Assembly (NCBI RefSeq): GCF_034190915.1
Contig: NW_026947503.1
Coordinates: forward strand, 26,122,532-26,186,531
Direction: 5' to 3'
From: Cavia porcellus
Taxonomy: Eukaryota; Chordata; Mammalia; Rodentia; Caviidae
Length of the DNA stretch: 64,000 nt
Positions within the stretch are counted from its first letter, which is position 1. Each line of letters begins with the position of its first letter. Positions 1 to 10,539 of this stretch are shown here, in pieces. The translations under genes were made by a program, and so were the position numbers. Below the pieces are notes generated by a model. It was not told the DNA's origin and did no database searches. It saw only the letters and a program-made list of their open reading frames with translations.

Positions 1-2463
1 TGTATGAAAGTTTTGGGAGAATGGCCATTTTCACAATATTTATTCTTCCTATCCATGAGCAAGGGATGTCTTTCCATTTTCTGAGATCATCTTCAATTTC
101 ATTTTTCAGTGTATTATAATTTTCCTGGTATAGGTCTTTCACTTCTTTTGTGAGAGTAATTCCTAAATATTTCATTTTTTTGGTTTCTAGTGTGAAGGGT
201 GTTGCCTTTCTTATTTCTCTCTCTGTGACTTTGTTCTTAGTGTATAGGAATGCTATTGATTTTTGAGTATTGATTCTGTATCCAGCTACATTACTGAATT
301 TGTTTATTATATCTAGGAGTCTCTCAATGGAGTTTTGGGAATCTTCTATATAGAGTATCATGTAATCTGCAAACAATGATAATTTAACTTCTTCTTTTCT
401 TATCTTTATGCCTTTTATTTCTTTCTCTTGTCTAATTGCTCTGGCCAGTATTTCCAGTACTATATTAAATAGGAGTGGTGATAAGGGACATCCTTGTCTT
501 GGGCCTGATTTTAAAATAAAGGCCTTCAATTTTTGGCCATTTAGTATGATATTGGCTGTTGGTTTGTCATATATGGCCTTAATTATATTGAGGTAAAGGC
601 CATCTATTCCAATTTTCTGTAAGGTTCTTATCATGAATGAATGTTGGACCTTATCAAAGGCTTTTTCTGCATCTATAGAAATGATTATGTGATTCTTACT
701 TTTGGCTTTATTGATATGGTGGATTACATTTATTGATTTACATATGTTGAATCATCCCTGCATGCCTGGGATGAATCCCACTTGGTCGGGGTGTATGATC
801 TTCTTGATGATTTGCTGCATCCTATTTGCTAATGTTTTATTGAGGATTTTTGCATCTATGTTCATTAGAGAGATTGGTCTGTAGTTCTCTTTTTCAGTTG
901 GGTCCTTCTCTGGTTTTGGTATTAGAGTAATATTTGCTTCTAGGAACGATTTAGGAAGGATTGCTTCCCTTTTAATTTCATTGAAGAGTTTGAGGAGTGT
1001 TGGCATTAGGTCATCTTTGTATTTCTTGTAGAATTCTGCAGTGAATCTGTCTGGGCCTGGGCTCTTCTTTGTAGGTAAAGATTTAATTATGTTTTCAATT
1101 TCATTAATAGAAATTGGGTTATTCAGTAGTTTTACATCTTCATGACCTAGCTTTGGTACTTCGTGTGCTTGTAGGAATCTGTCTATTTTCTCTGTGTTAT
1201 CAAACCTTTGAGAGTAGAGGTTTTCGAAATAGGTGTTGATGATCTTCTGTATTTCTATAGGGTGTGTAGTGATATCACCTTTTTCATTTCTTATTGCATG
1301 AATTTGAGCTTTTTCTTCTCTTTTAAAATAAGGTTGGCTAGGGGATTGTTGATTTTATTTATTCTTTCAAAGAACCAGCTCTTTGATTCATTGATTTTTT
1401 TTTCTTTGGTCTCTATTGCATTGATTTCTGCTCTGATTTTTATAATTTCTTCTCTACTTTTGGCTTTGGGCTTGACTTGCTCTTCTTTTTCTAGATGTTT
1501 GAGGTGTAACATCAGGTTATTTACTTGTATTCGTTCTGTTTTCCTAATGTGGGAACTCAGTGCAATAAATTTTCCTCTGAGGACAGCTTTCATTGCATCC
1601 CACAGATTTCGGTAAGTTGTATTTGTGTTTTCGTTTGTTTGTAGGTATTGTTTAATTTCTTCTTTAATTTCCTCTGTGACCCACTGATTACTCAAGAGTG
1701 TGTTATTCAGTTTCCATGTGTTTCTGGGATTTTTGCAGTATCTTTTATCATTAATTTCTAATTTCATAGCGCTATGGTCTGATAGCATGCAAGGGATAAT
1801 TTCGACCCTTTTGCATTTATTTAAATATGTTCTGTGAATTGATATGTGGTCTATTTTAGAGAATGACCCATGTACTGCTGAGAAGAATGTGTATTCTGTT
1901 GTTGTTGGGTGATATACTCTGTATATGTCTATTAAGTCCATTTGTTCACAGGTGCGATTCAGTTGTTTTATTTCTTTGTTGATTTTCTGTCTGGTTGATC
2001 TGTCCATTCGTGTCAATGGTGTGTTAAGATCTCCTGTTAGAACTGTGTTACTGCTAATTTGGTTTTTCATTTCTGTTAGTACTTGTTTTTTATAACAGGG
2101 TGCTCTGGAGTTTGGTGCATATATATTTAAGATAGTTATCTCTTCCTCTCGAAGTTTTCCCCTAACCAGTATGTAGTGTCCCTCTTTATCCCTTCTGATC
2201 ATTTTTGGTTTGAAATTCCAATTATCTGCAAACAGAATAGCTACCCCTGCTTTTTGGGGGGTTCCTGTTGCATGAAGTATTGTTTTTCATCCTTTGACTT
2301 TTAGTCTGTGCGTATCCTTTTGGGTTAGATGGGTTTCTTGTAGACAGCATATGGTTGGATTCTGTTTCTTGATCCATTCTGCCAGTCTTTTTCTTTTAAT
2401 TGTTGCATTAAGACCATTTACATTAATGGTTAGAACTGTTATATATTGGTTTATTGTTGACAT
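1..2463 (-). pseudogene. L1 ORF2 remnant (endonuclease + reverse transcriptase), copy A
   Basis: ORF2p nicks target DNA and reverse-transcribes L1 RNA in the ribonucleoprotein. The endonuclease N-terminus is readable at 2287-2463 (NVNGLN, then CCLQETH), continues in another frame at 1291-2202 ([18 protein letters not shown] with the catalytic-type His), and the RT fingers appear at 752-1006 ([20 protein letters not shown]). The RT active-site box at 362-373 reads FADY instead of FADD, so the second catalytic Asp is lost (TAC for GAC). Frame breaks near 2203-2286 and 1010-1290 and the FADY change make it nonfunctional. The likely start is ATG at 2461-2463 (MSTINQY). Confidence 0.92.
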
Positions 2464-2503
2464 GTTATCTTTTTGCTGTTGCATCTTTATCTTTCTGCTC
2501 TAT

Positions 2504-3533
2504 TTAATTGTCTGCTTTGTTTAGTGTTTTTTTCCTAAATGTATCTAGGCTGTCTTTCAGTATTCTTTGCAGGGTTGGGTTGGTGATCATGAAGTTTTTC
2601 AGCTGTTCTTTGTCATGGAAATATCTTAGTTCTCCATCCATTTTGAAGGACATTTTTGCAGGGTACATCAGCCTAGGTTGGAAATCATTTTCCTTTAGAA
2701 TCTGAAATACTTCACTCCATGCTCTTCTTGACTTTATTGTTTGTGCTGAGAAGTCTGCTGTGATTCTGATAGGTTTTCCTTTATAGGGTATCTGTCTTTT
2801 CTCTCTGACAGCTTTTAATATTCTATTCTTTTGTTCGATTTCTGGGATGTTCATTATTATATGTCTGGTTGTAGATTTATTTTGGTTATGGCTATTTGGA
2901 GTTCTACATGCTTCATTGATCTTGATATCAGTTTCTAATCTCGTGTTTGGGAAATTTTCAGCTATTACTTCTCTAAATATTCTTTTGATATCCTTTACAT
3001 TGTCCCCTTCTTTTTCATGTATCCCTATCAACCTTATGTTGTTCCGCTTTGCATTGCCTTGCAGGTGTTGAATTATTATTTGCTGACTTGTTATTTTTAA
3101 AAGATCTTTCCTTTCCTGTTTGCTAGCTGCAATCTTATCTTTGAGGTCTGAGATTCTATTTTCATATTCATTGAGGCAGTTTTTTACAACTTTCAATGGC
3201 GTTTTTGATTTCCTGTATATCTCTTTGAATCTGCTTTATGTATTCTGTTTATTTCTTATATTGTTCATCCAGGGATTGTATCTTTTTGTTTAGGTCCTCC
3301 AATTTTTTAACTGTGTCTTCTTTAGATATGTTCAGCATCTCCTTCATTTCTTCTTTTACCTGAGAGATTATTTCTAGTTTGAATTCCTTTAAGGTTTCCC
3401 AGAGTTGCTTCTTTATTTAAGTTAGTATTATTTCAGGTATGTGGAATGTGTTTTCTTCTATGTATGTGGTTCCTAGGCTTTCTTGGGATGGGCTGGATGC
3501 TTGATGTTGCATTTTGGTTTTTTGTTTTGTCAT
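2504..3533 (-). pseudogene. L1 ORF1 remnant (RNA-binding protein), copy A
   Basis: ORF1p is the trimeric RNA chaperone of the L1 particle. The open part 2504-3196 holds the RRM (IRLIGIHEKEGDN), the basic C-terminal domain (YKGKPIRITADFSAQT, then QPRLMYPAKMSF) and the natural C-terminus. The N-terminus (MTKQ, ATG at 3531-3533) and coiled-coil part lie upstream but are separated by an in-frame stop at about 3417 and a break near 3200. ORF2 follows about 40 bases downstream in transcription sense. Confidence 0.9.
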
Positions 3534-3559
3534 TTTCCTATAATTTCGAGTTTTAAGTG

Positions 3560-4020
3560 TTGTTCCAAGTGAGGGAGAAAGTTCCCCCAGACCGTGTCTA
3601 GGCCCGACTGGCTGGGCCCACAGGGAACCGCGGCCTGGCCCCTCAGGTGAGGAAGAGTGTTCCCCGAGACTGGGACAGGATTCCATGCCTAGGCTCGACT
3701 GGCTGGCCCTGGCAGGAAACCGCGCTTGTCCCCAGGCGACAAAAAGAGTTCCCTCAGACTGGGGCGAGATTCCAGGGGCAGGATTCTGTGCCTAGGCCCC
3801 ACTTGCTGGTCCCAGCAGGAAACCACGCACTGGTCCCCAGGCAATAAAGAGAGTTCCCCTAGACTGGGGTGGATTCTGTGCCTACCCAACTTGCTGGACC
3901 CAGTAGGAAACTGCAGGCAGATCCCCAGGCAACGAAGAGAGTTCCCCCAGACCGGGGCGGGATTCCTGGGGCAGGATTCCTTGCCTAGGCTCCACTCGCT
4001 GGTCCCGGCAGGAAACCGTG
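3560..4020 (-). repeat. GC-rich tandem monomers in the 5'UTR of L1 copy A
   Basis: The motif GTTCCC(C) followed by CAGAC recurs at 3581, 3659, 3748, 3853 and 3941, spacing 78, 89, 105 and 88 bases. Each unit also carries the blocks GATTC(C/T)..TGCCTAGGC and CTGG(T/C)CC..CAGGAAACC. This is a degenerate monomer array. Rodent L1 promoters are built this way (mouse A/F/G monomers), so promoter origin is a family-based inference. CpG content is clearly higher than in the surroundings. Confidence 0.82.
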
Positions 4021-4027
4021 TGCCTCT

Positions 4028-4818
4028 TTAATTACTTTTATCATTTCTTCTTTTACCTAGGAGATTATTTCTAGTTTGAATTCCTTTAAAGCTTCCCAGA
4101 GTTGCTTCTTTATTTCAGTTACTATTATTTCAGGTATTTCAGGTGTATGGCATATATTTTCTTCTATGTACATGGATCTTAGACTTTCTTGGGATGGGCT
4201 GGATGTTTGAGATTGCATTTTGCTGTTTTGTTTTGTCATTTTCCTATATTTCCATGTTTCAAGTGTTGTTCCAACACTGGCCATGTTGGAAATTGTCTCC
4301 TATGTCCTGGACTCCTGGGACTCCTCTAGCAGTGGAGCTCCCTCCTTGGGCAGTGAAGCCCCTGGATTAAAAGGAGGTTATGGGGCATGACCCAGGCAGG
4401 CCCAAAGCCTCCTTTAGCACTGCAGGCCCCTCCAGCAGCAAAGCTTCCCAGAGTGAAAGAAGGCTACCAGGTGTGGCCCAGGCAGGCCCAAAACCCACAA
4501 AGCCCAGTCCAGCGTGGTTGCAAGCTGGGTAGGTCCCCAACCACCCGGAGCAAGGATCTCAAACTCTCCCAGGGCTTGGATGGTGTGCAGGCACCCACTT
4601 CCTTGGGTATCAAAGCTCCCCAGACTCAAAGAAGGTCAATGGGCCCAGGCAGGCCCCCAACCTCCTCCAGCAGTGCAGCTCCCTCCTCTGGCGGTGGTGG
4701 CAGTGAAGCTCCCCATTGAAAGAAGGTCACTGGTGTGGCTCAGGCAGGCCCCAGACCTCCTCCACAGTGCAGCTACCTCCTCTGGTGGCAGGCGGTGGTG
4801 GCAAACCTCCCGGACTCT
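4028..4818 (-). mobile_element. L1 fragment B: ORF1 start plus a different 5'UTR
   Basis: 4042-4273 repeats the ORF1 start and upstream bases of copy A (3345-3568) with many substitutions; the ORF1 ATG is at 4237-4239 (MTKQNSKMQ). Upstream (right) lies a GC-rich leader with CAGGCAGGCCC at about 4393, 4479, 4645 and 4741, a second monomer-like array unlike that of A. The fragment has its 5' side but lacks everything downstream of the ORF1 N-terminus, the opposite of ordinary 5' truncation. Confidence 0.82.
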
Positions 4819-6045
4819 TTCCTTGTTATTTTAAGAGATCTTTCCTTTCATGATCACACATTGCAAACTTGTGTTCAAGTTTTGATAGTCTATCCTTAGT
4901 TTTTCAAGCAGTTTTGCCAGCTTTCAATGGAGTTTTAAATTTCCTGATAATCTCTTTGAATCTGCTTTATGTATTCTAGGTTTTCTTTATATTCATTGAA
5001 CATTTCTTTCCTTTTTTTGTTTTCCTCCATTCTTCCATCTGTGTCTTCTTGAGAGGTGCTTAACATTTCTTTTATTATGTTTCTTATATCTTTCTTTACT
5101 TGTAATAGTATTTCTGTTTTAAGTTCTTTTATACTTTCATGAAGTTATTTCTTTACTTCAGTTGCTGTTCCTTCAGAAACTGTGGGTATGCGACTCCTGA
5201 TCTCTTCTGTGTTTACCTTTCCTGGATCAGTACTGCTTGGGTTGGAGGGCAAAGACTACATTTTGTTTCTTCCTCTTGTCATGTTCCTGGTTTCTTCCAG
5301 ACACATGGGTAGTGAGGTCCTTGGCACTTCCTATATTGGTTGTAATTATTCTGAAGTGGCTGGCTAGGGATTTGTGTTATTTGCTGCTTTCCCCAATTTG
5401 CTGGTGACTACGGAGTATAAGCAGGGGTAGGGCAGGCTGCCCCCCCTTCTTAGCTGGTTAATCACAGGGAGTCTTCACCATGTTATTGTGTGCCACGTGG
5501 GTGGGACTGTTTATGGATGGTTGTAGGGAAACATCGGTTTAGGGTATTGGACTGTGCACAGGGATTGGACTCAGTCCAAGCAATTTTCACCAATCTGCTC
5601 TGTGCTAAGAATGGTTGAATAAAGCAGGCTGCAGTTCTGGTTCTGGGCTTATCCTCCACAATGGCACCTGGCCAACCGCCCACTCCCATGGGGGACTGAA
5701 TACCCCACACTCACTGCCAGCCAGTGCAGTTCTCTGGTCTGCTGCCCCCTTCCATCACCGTGTCTCCCTGTCAAAGCCTTGCCAGCCACCCACTCCACTG
5801 GTGCAACTCCAGATTCCAGTGGCATTTCTCACACAATGGGACTGGCTCCTGTGAAAGCACCTCTGGCTATCGCCTCTAAGTTTTTCTTTCTTTCTTTCTT
5901 TTTTTATTCTCTCTGTAGGCTTTGATTCTCACTTTAGTTTCTTCCTGGATTGAGAGGACCCATTTCTTCCCTTCTGGTCTTCTTCAGAATACTATATTCC
6001 AGCATCTGGGCTGTTTCTCTCAGAGAGGCTATTTACTCTGTTTGA
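4819..6045 (-). mobile_element. L1 fragment C: ORF1 N-half and 5'UTR of a third L1 type
   Basis: From TTCCTTGTTATTTTAAGAG (4820s) onward the sequence parallels 46420-46930 of the L1 at 44122-47686 (coiled-coil part of ORF1, ORF1 start near 5185). The far end (TTCCAGCATCTGGGCTGTTTCT, 5990-6030) parallels 47600-47640. C therefore shares its 5'UTR type with that element and not with A or B. Its ORF1 is abruptly cut at 4819, where the leader of B begins. The ORF1 frame is decayed. Confidence 0.78.
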
Positions 6046-7009
6046 AATACATAGATAATTTTTAATAGTGAGTTTGTTTGTATCTGAACTTCTAAGATTC
6101 ATAGAATATGGTGCATCTTTCTAGAACTTCAAGATTCACAGTATCTGAGTGTTTACCTTTTCCTTTTTCTGTAATTTATTATTGAAAACATAGGATGGTT
6201 TGCACTGGATTTAACTGACTGAATCTCTATGATATCATTTCTTACATCACTGTATGTCCTGCAAACTGGTGGCTGCATCTCAGGCTTCCTCAAAGTCAGA
6301 ACTGGTCTTCCTTGTCTCCCAGAAGTACTTCACAAACTAGGCTGGGATCAGGAGTCTTCTGGCTTCTGATCTTTCTGTCTGTGGTATAAGCAGCCAGTGA
6401 TGGTCATAGCATAGATCCCTTAATTCCTCAGAGGGTTGAAAAACGATGAGAGTCTATCATTTCTTTTTCATAATCTGATTCTCCTATAGGGTGAAGCAAC
6501 CTCACACCAACTTATGCCTTTCTTTGAGGTTCAGCTCACTCAGCAAAGTAAAAATTCCAGAATGCAGCCAGAATTCTCAAAACGTGACTATCAAAAAGTG
6601 AATCAGTATGAACTCATGGACTTTTACAAATGTTGTATGTGCCAATTAGTTGCCATTGTTAGTTCTACTGATACTTGGCCAGGGGGAGTTTTTGAAAAAC
6701 CATTTAAACACAGGATATAATATTTAATTATTTAAACATAAGATAATCAAATATTGTATTTCTCCCCATAAATTTTTATAAGATAATGTAATAAGAAATA
6801 TAAAAACAACAATTTTATCAGATATATTCAATACAAGAATTGACTGGTTGAAATGACACCTGCCTAATTTATGCTTGACATAGTCAGTACATAAACAAAC
6901 AATGCCTGAGTGACACGGGGGTAGATTGTCAAGTGGCTGGGTTAGCTCTTGACAACTTCTGACAGTCTGATAAATTTTTTGTTTTCTGAGGCAACATCTA
7001 GTGCATATT

Positions 7010-7125
7010 CTGTGGTAAATCTGTGGCCTTGATCTCTTTGTTCATTGCTTTATCCCCAATATTGTAGTGTGTCAGAATAGTGTACACATAGGTGTAAGAT
7101 AAAAATTTTTTGAATGAATATGTAT
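7010..7125 (+). repeat. LINE-2 3'-end relic
   Basis: The L2 tail pattern is visible: TTCATTGCTTTATCCCCAAT, then a decayed GTGCCTGGCAC-like block, ending in TTTTTTGAATGAAT. Old and diverged. Confidence 0.55.
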
Positions 7126-7127
7126 CT

Positions 7128-7245
7128 CTTCATTCTGAAGATAAAGAAACAACTAAGGGGCAGAGGCCTTAGGACTTGTTCAAAGTTACACAGCTAATAT
7201 GGAGAACAGATCAAGGAGCCAAGGAATCAGCTTTCAGACTTTATG
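7128..7245 (-). repeat. MIR relic
   Basis: The minus-strand MIR core pattern is readable (GAAGATAAAGAAACAACTAA, then GTTACACAGCTAATATGG), corresponding to the usual run of 'remaining cells gradient' of MIR core bases in reverse. Confidence 0.6.
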
Positions 7246-7414
7246 CTGAACATGAATGGGGAGAAGGTGAGCTGGGATGAAAGCACAAATTATTCAAAGT
7301 GTGGCACTAACTCATGATGACGGGTCAATCCAGAGCCAGTCCCTGAAGGGAAAAAGGCCACAGGGGGCTGCCTCATTCTTGCAGACCTCCCCCAGCTCCA
7401 TTCTTTACAGGGAA

Positions 7415-7605
7415 CCCACATTTACTATGCCTCAAAGTAGGGGGTTGATGTGAATTGTGGCATTTCCATCCTGTAACAATCCTGAAAACTAGTGTCTGGG
7501 TTTACCAGATGAGATATCCATGGCTTGGAGGGGTGGAGTGGCTTGGTCTGGGTCACATGGTCAGTTGAAGAGCCAGTACTGCAGACCTGGCTGATCTGAT
7601 TTCGG
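7415..7605 (-). repeat. MIR relic
   Basis: Minus-strand MIR pattern: TTTACCAGATGAGATATCC followed by GGGTCACATGGTCAGTTG and AGACCTGGCTGATCTG. It has small insertions relative to the consensus form. Confidence 0.55.
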
Positions 7606-7944
7606 GAAAATGTATACTCTTCTTGTGGTTTCCAAGTTCCAGCTGACTGTAGGACAAGATATACAGGAGGGAAATCCCTAAAGACAGAGGTATTCCTTAA
7701 ATCTGCTAACATCTAGCCTCTCAGCAGAGAACTCTGTATCCCCTGTCTCCTGCACACCAGTCTCCTGCCTGTCTCTTAGAGGCCAACCCAAATAAAGCCC
7801 TTTCTGAGCTCTCCTGTCAAATTTCCATGATCCATTGTTCTTTCCCCAACAGTTATCTTGGATTTGGGTTGTGTGCGTGTATATATCCTGATAGCAGAAG
7901 ATCCAGGGCCCTATGAGGTTGTGTCAATGCCCAGATTATTGCTG

Positions 7945-8030
7945 TATTTTCCTCAACACCCAGTACAGGGCCGGGGCTACAGCTATCCCTGAAACATCTT
8001 GAGTTGCTGCAGAATATGTTGAATGAATCT
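7945..8030 (+). repeat. LINE-2 3'-end relic
   Basis: Pattern CTCAACACCCAGTACAGGGCC ... TGTTGAATGAAT resembles the L2 tail. Short and diverged. Confidence 0.45.
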
Positions 8031-9923
8031 TTGATATTGAGAGCAAGAGCTCATCTTTTCATCTTTTTCTTTTCTACCTTTATCCACATTCATCCAGATA
8101 ATACACACTCATGGTTTTAGGAAGGTGGCCCATCTGAGAGGAATGGTGAAGAGGGCCATCACACTTCCAGGCACATTTAAGAAAGGAAAAAGTAACAGGC
8201 AATGATGCTGCATAAAGCTGTGGCCTCCAAGGTGAGTGATACCTGATGACTGACTGAAGTAGAGGAAGACAATGTCAGACCCTCCATCTGTACCTAAATT
8301 GTAACTCATCCTTTGAAAACGTCTACTTTTATACCTGCTTTATGGTGTAATAATGTACAGGTGTGCAACATTTATAAAAATTTTAGTGCACATATACTGG
8401 GAGCGCATCTAAAGTTTTCCTGAGATGCCTGATTACAATGCACACATGTATCAAAACATCACTATATCCTATAAACAAACACCAAAAATTTTCTGACAAC
8501 TAAAAATAAAATAAACCAAACCAAAAACTTTAAAAGACCACAGATCCAGAAATTCCTGGCTGGAACTCTTACAGGAATTTTAGCAAGAGTTCCAGGTTTC
8601 TATTAACTAAGTAGAAGGGTGTGGAGACACTAACGATTTGAGCAATTTTTTTCTTTTTTTCTCTTTCTTTCTTTCTTTCTTTTTTTCTTTTTGAAAAATC
8701 TGCACCTTGGTTTTTCTAGATTAAGAACCTAATCATCTGGGCTTGCTCCTTGCTGGAGAGGTTAGAGAGAGAGAGTGTTTTGTTAGATGTGGAACTAACC
8801 ATTCATCGCTGAAACTGGATGTCCTGGGGTCCTGAGGTGATAACCCACAGGAACACCGGGACTGCCTAGCTGGTGGTTACGTACCTCTACCCTACATTTC
8901 CTGGATACATTCTATTATGTACTTTGTTCCTCTGTCACTCTGCTCAGCTCAATTCCAAAGCCACCTTGTCTGCTTTCCAGCTGTCCTGCCCTACATGTTC
9001 TCTCTGTCCTGACTTACCTAGCTACAAAAGCTGTGGGGAGAGGCTAACCATTGCGGCCTGATCTAGCACTATTCCCCAGAACAACAAATTTGGAAAATGA
9101 CATCAGAAATACCCCTTCTCTTCACTGGTGCTGGAAAGTAGAGGTTCTGAAGATCTAAGATCTAAAACAGGGGTGGCTGTATTAGAGAAATAGCTAAGGA
9201 CACTGGTCCTGAGAGAGGCAGAGTATAATTCCAGGGGGACAAGTGGCAGTGGGACTGGAAGCAGGTGCTGAGGTTGAGGACAACCAGGTTGCTGAGAGCA
9301 GCACACAGGGTGAGAGGTAGACGAGGAGTCCTGAGAGACTCCCTATTTCTCTGTGGGCTCTCCCATGGTGATTTTAAGGGATATTTACAGCCACAAGAGG
9401 AATATGGTATATATTCGTAGGGTATTTATCCTATCTGATGGATGGGGGAAGCTTCCTATATTAAAATACAGAAATAATGTGGAAAACAATAAAAAGTGCA
9501 TGCATTTTAAAGGTAAAAAGGATGTTTTGCTGTAGATCTGCATGTGTCTTCTTTTCAGACTCCAGGAATTTCTCTCCCTTATTCTGTGCTAGTGGGCAGT
9601 CAAGCACTAGGACATTACCCCTGGGTCTGGTCAGCACAAGGGGCCAGAGACCAAGGAAAGAGGCTATTTCTGGTGCAAATAAACATGTTAAAAAAGCCAT
9701 CTTGGTGTCCAGTTCAGTGCTCCGGGTCAGGAGCACATCCTGAGTGTCACTAGCATCTTTGGATGATATTGGATCCTACCCAGGAGTGTGGTGTCACTCA
9801 CCTTCCTGCAAGCAGCCCTTGCTGCTCAGTCTCACTTGTCTTGGGAGCTTGGAATAGGGATAAGTTTCTACTGCCTCAGAGCCAAAGCCTAAGACAGAGG
9901 CGACAGGAGTCTTTTTGGACCCT

Positions 9924-10421
9924 CTTATGGTTGGTACTTTGTGTCAACTTGAGATGTCTAGAAGCCTAACTAAGAAAGTTAGCAGCTCTCCATCCTGGGG
10001 TATAGAGGACATGCCCTTCCCTCTTCAGGACATTGTCCATTGTGTCAATTTGAGAAGGTCACAAGTTTACCTAAGTGATTCAGCAGGAGTCCAGGATCCT
10101 CACTTTGTAAACATCCTCAGCCTGTGCAAGAGGAAGGCACAGATATAGTGTGAGTGCTATACCCACCTGAAAAATGTAGCATGCTTACAATATAAAGGAG
10201 GAAAAAGAGGCTTGCTCTTCTCCCATCCTTTTCCTCTTGCTGCTTTTTCTTTTTTCTGTAGCCTTGAAATGTTGTCCATGGGCCACACCACCTTGCTTTG
10301 GAACCGGTGGGTTATGGACTGAAACCTCCACAAACTGTGAACTAAATAAAGCTTTCTTTCCTTAAAATTTGAGTGTTGAGTATTTTGTCTCATCAATGAG
10401 AGAAAAGTAACCAACACAGAC
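9924..10421 (+). mobile_element. ERVL/MaLR-type LTR
   Basis: The right part has the conserved 3' end shared with the LTRs at 16394 and 54551: GGACTGAAACCTCCACAAAC, the poly(A) signal AATAAA (10346-10351), then TTTTGTCTCATCAATGAGAG and a terminal CCAACA. The left boundary is less sure; the GTGTCAACTTGAG block near 9944 is typical of ERVL-class LTRs. Confidence 0.7.
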
Positions 10422-10539
10422 CCAGCGGGCTCTGAAAATACTAGTGTTTGGCCTGTGTGATGCCAAATCATTGAAGGTCAGAGTAGGGAGGAACATTATG
10501 AACTCCGTCCTCATCTAACTCCGTTGTTATATACTTTTA

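Larger units (their letters stand above)
1..4027 (-). mobile_element. LINE-1 copy A: near full-length, cut by left window edge
   Basis: Minus-strand L1 in the order 5'UTR repeats (right), ORF1, ORF2 (left). Position 1 falls inside ORF2 and lines up with about 11897 of the second L1, so the ORF2 C-terminus and 3'UTR lie outside the window. The reading frame is interrupted several times, so this is a dead copy. The right boundary near 4027 is where the 5'UTR repeats stop and the sequence jumps back into an ORF1 start belonging to copy B. No TSD can be checked because the left end is missing. Confidence 0.93.
6046..9923. other. mostly single-copy stretch, no gene seen
   Basis: Open frames here are short (under 100 codons) and show no domain. 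Recognisable relics are listed separately (L2 at about 7020 and 7960, MIR at 7130 and 7415). 8643-8693 is a T-rich tract and 8330-8530 resembles the 3' end of an old L1 (low confidence). The rest is unassigned. Confidence 0.5.

Noticed and set aside
1208..1615. 135-codon plus-strand frame with membrane-like residues
   Set aside because: Shadow of the L1 ORF2 on the opposite strand.
3560..4020. CRISPR-like array
   Set aside because: Repeats are degenerate, of variable period and without unique spacers; the setting is a mammalian L1 leader.
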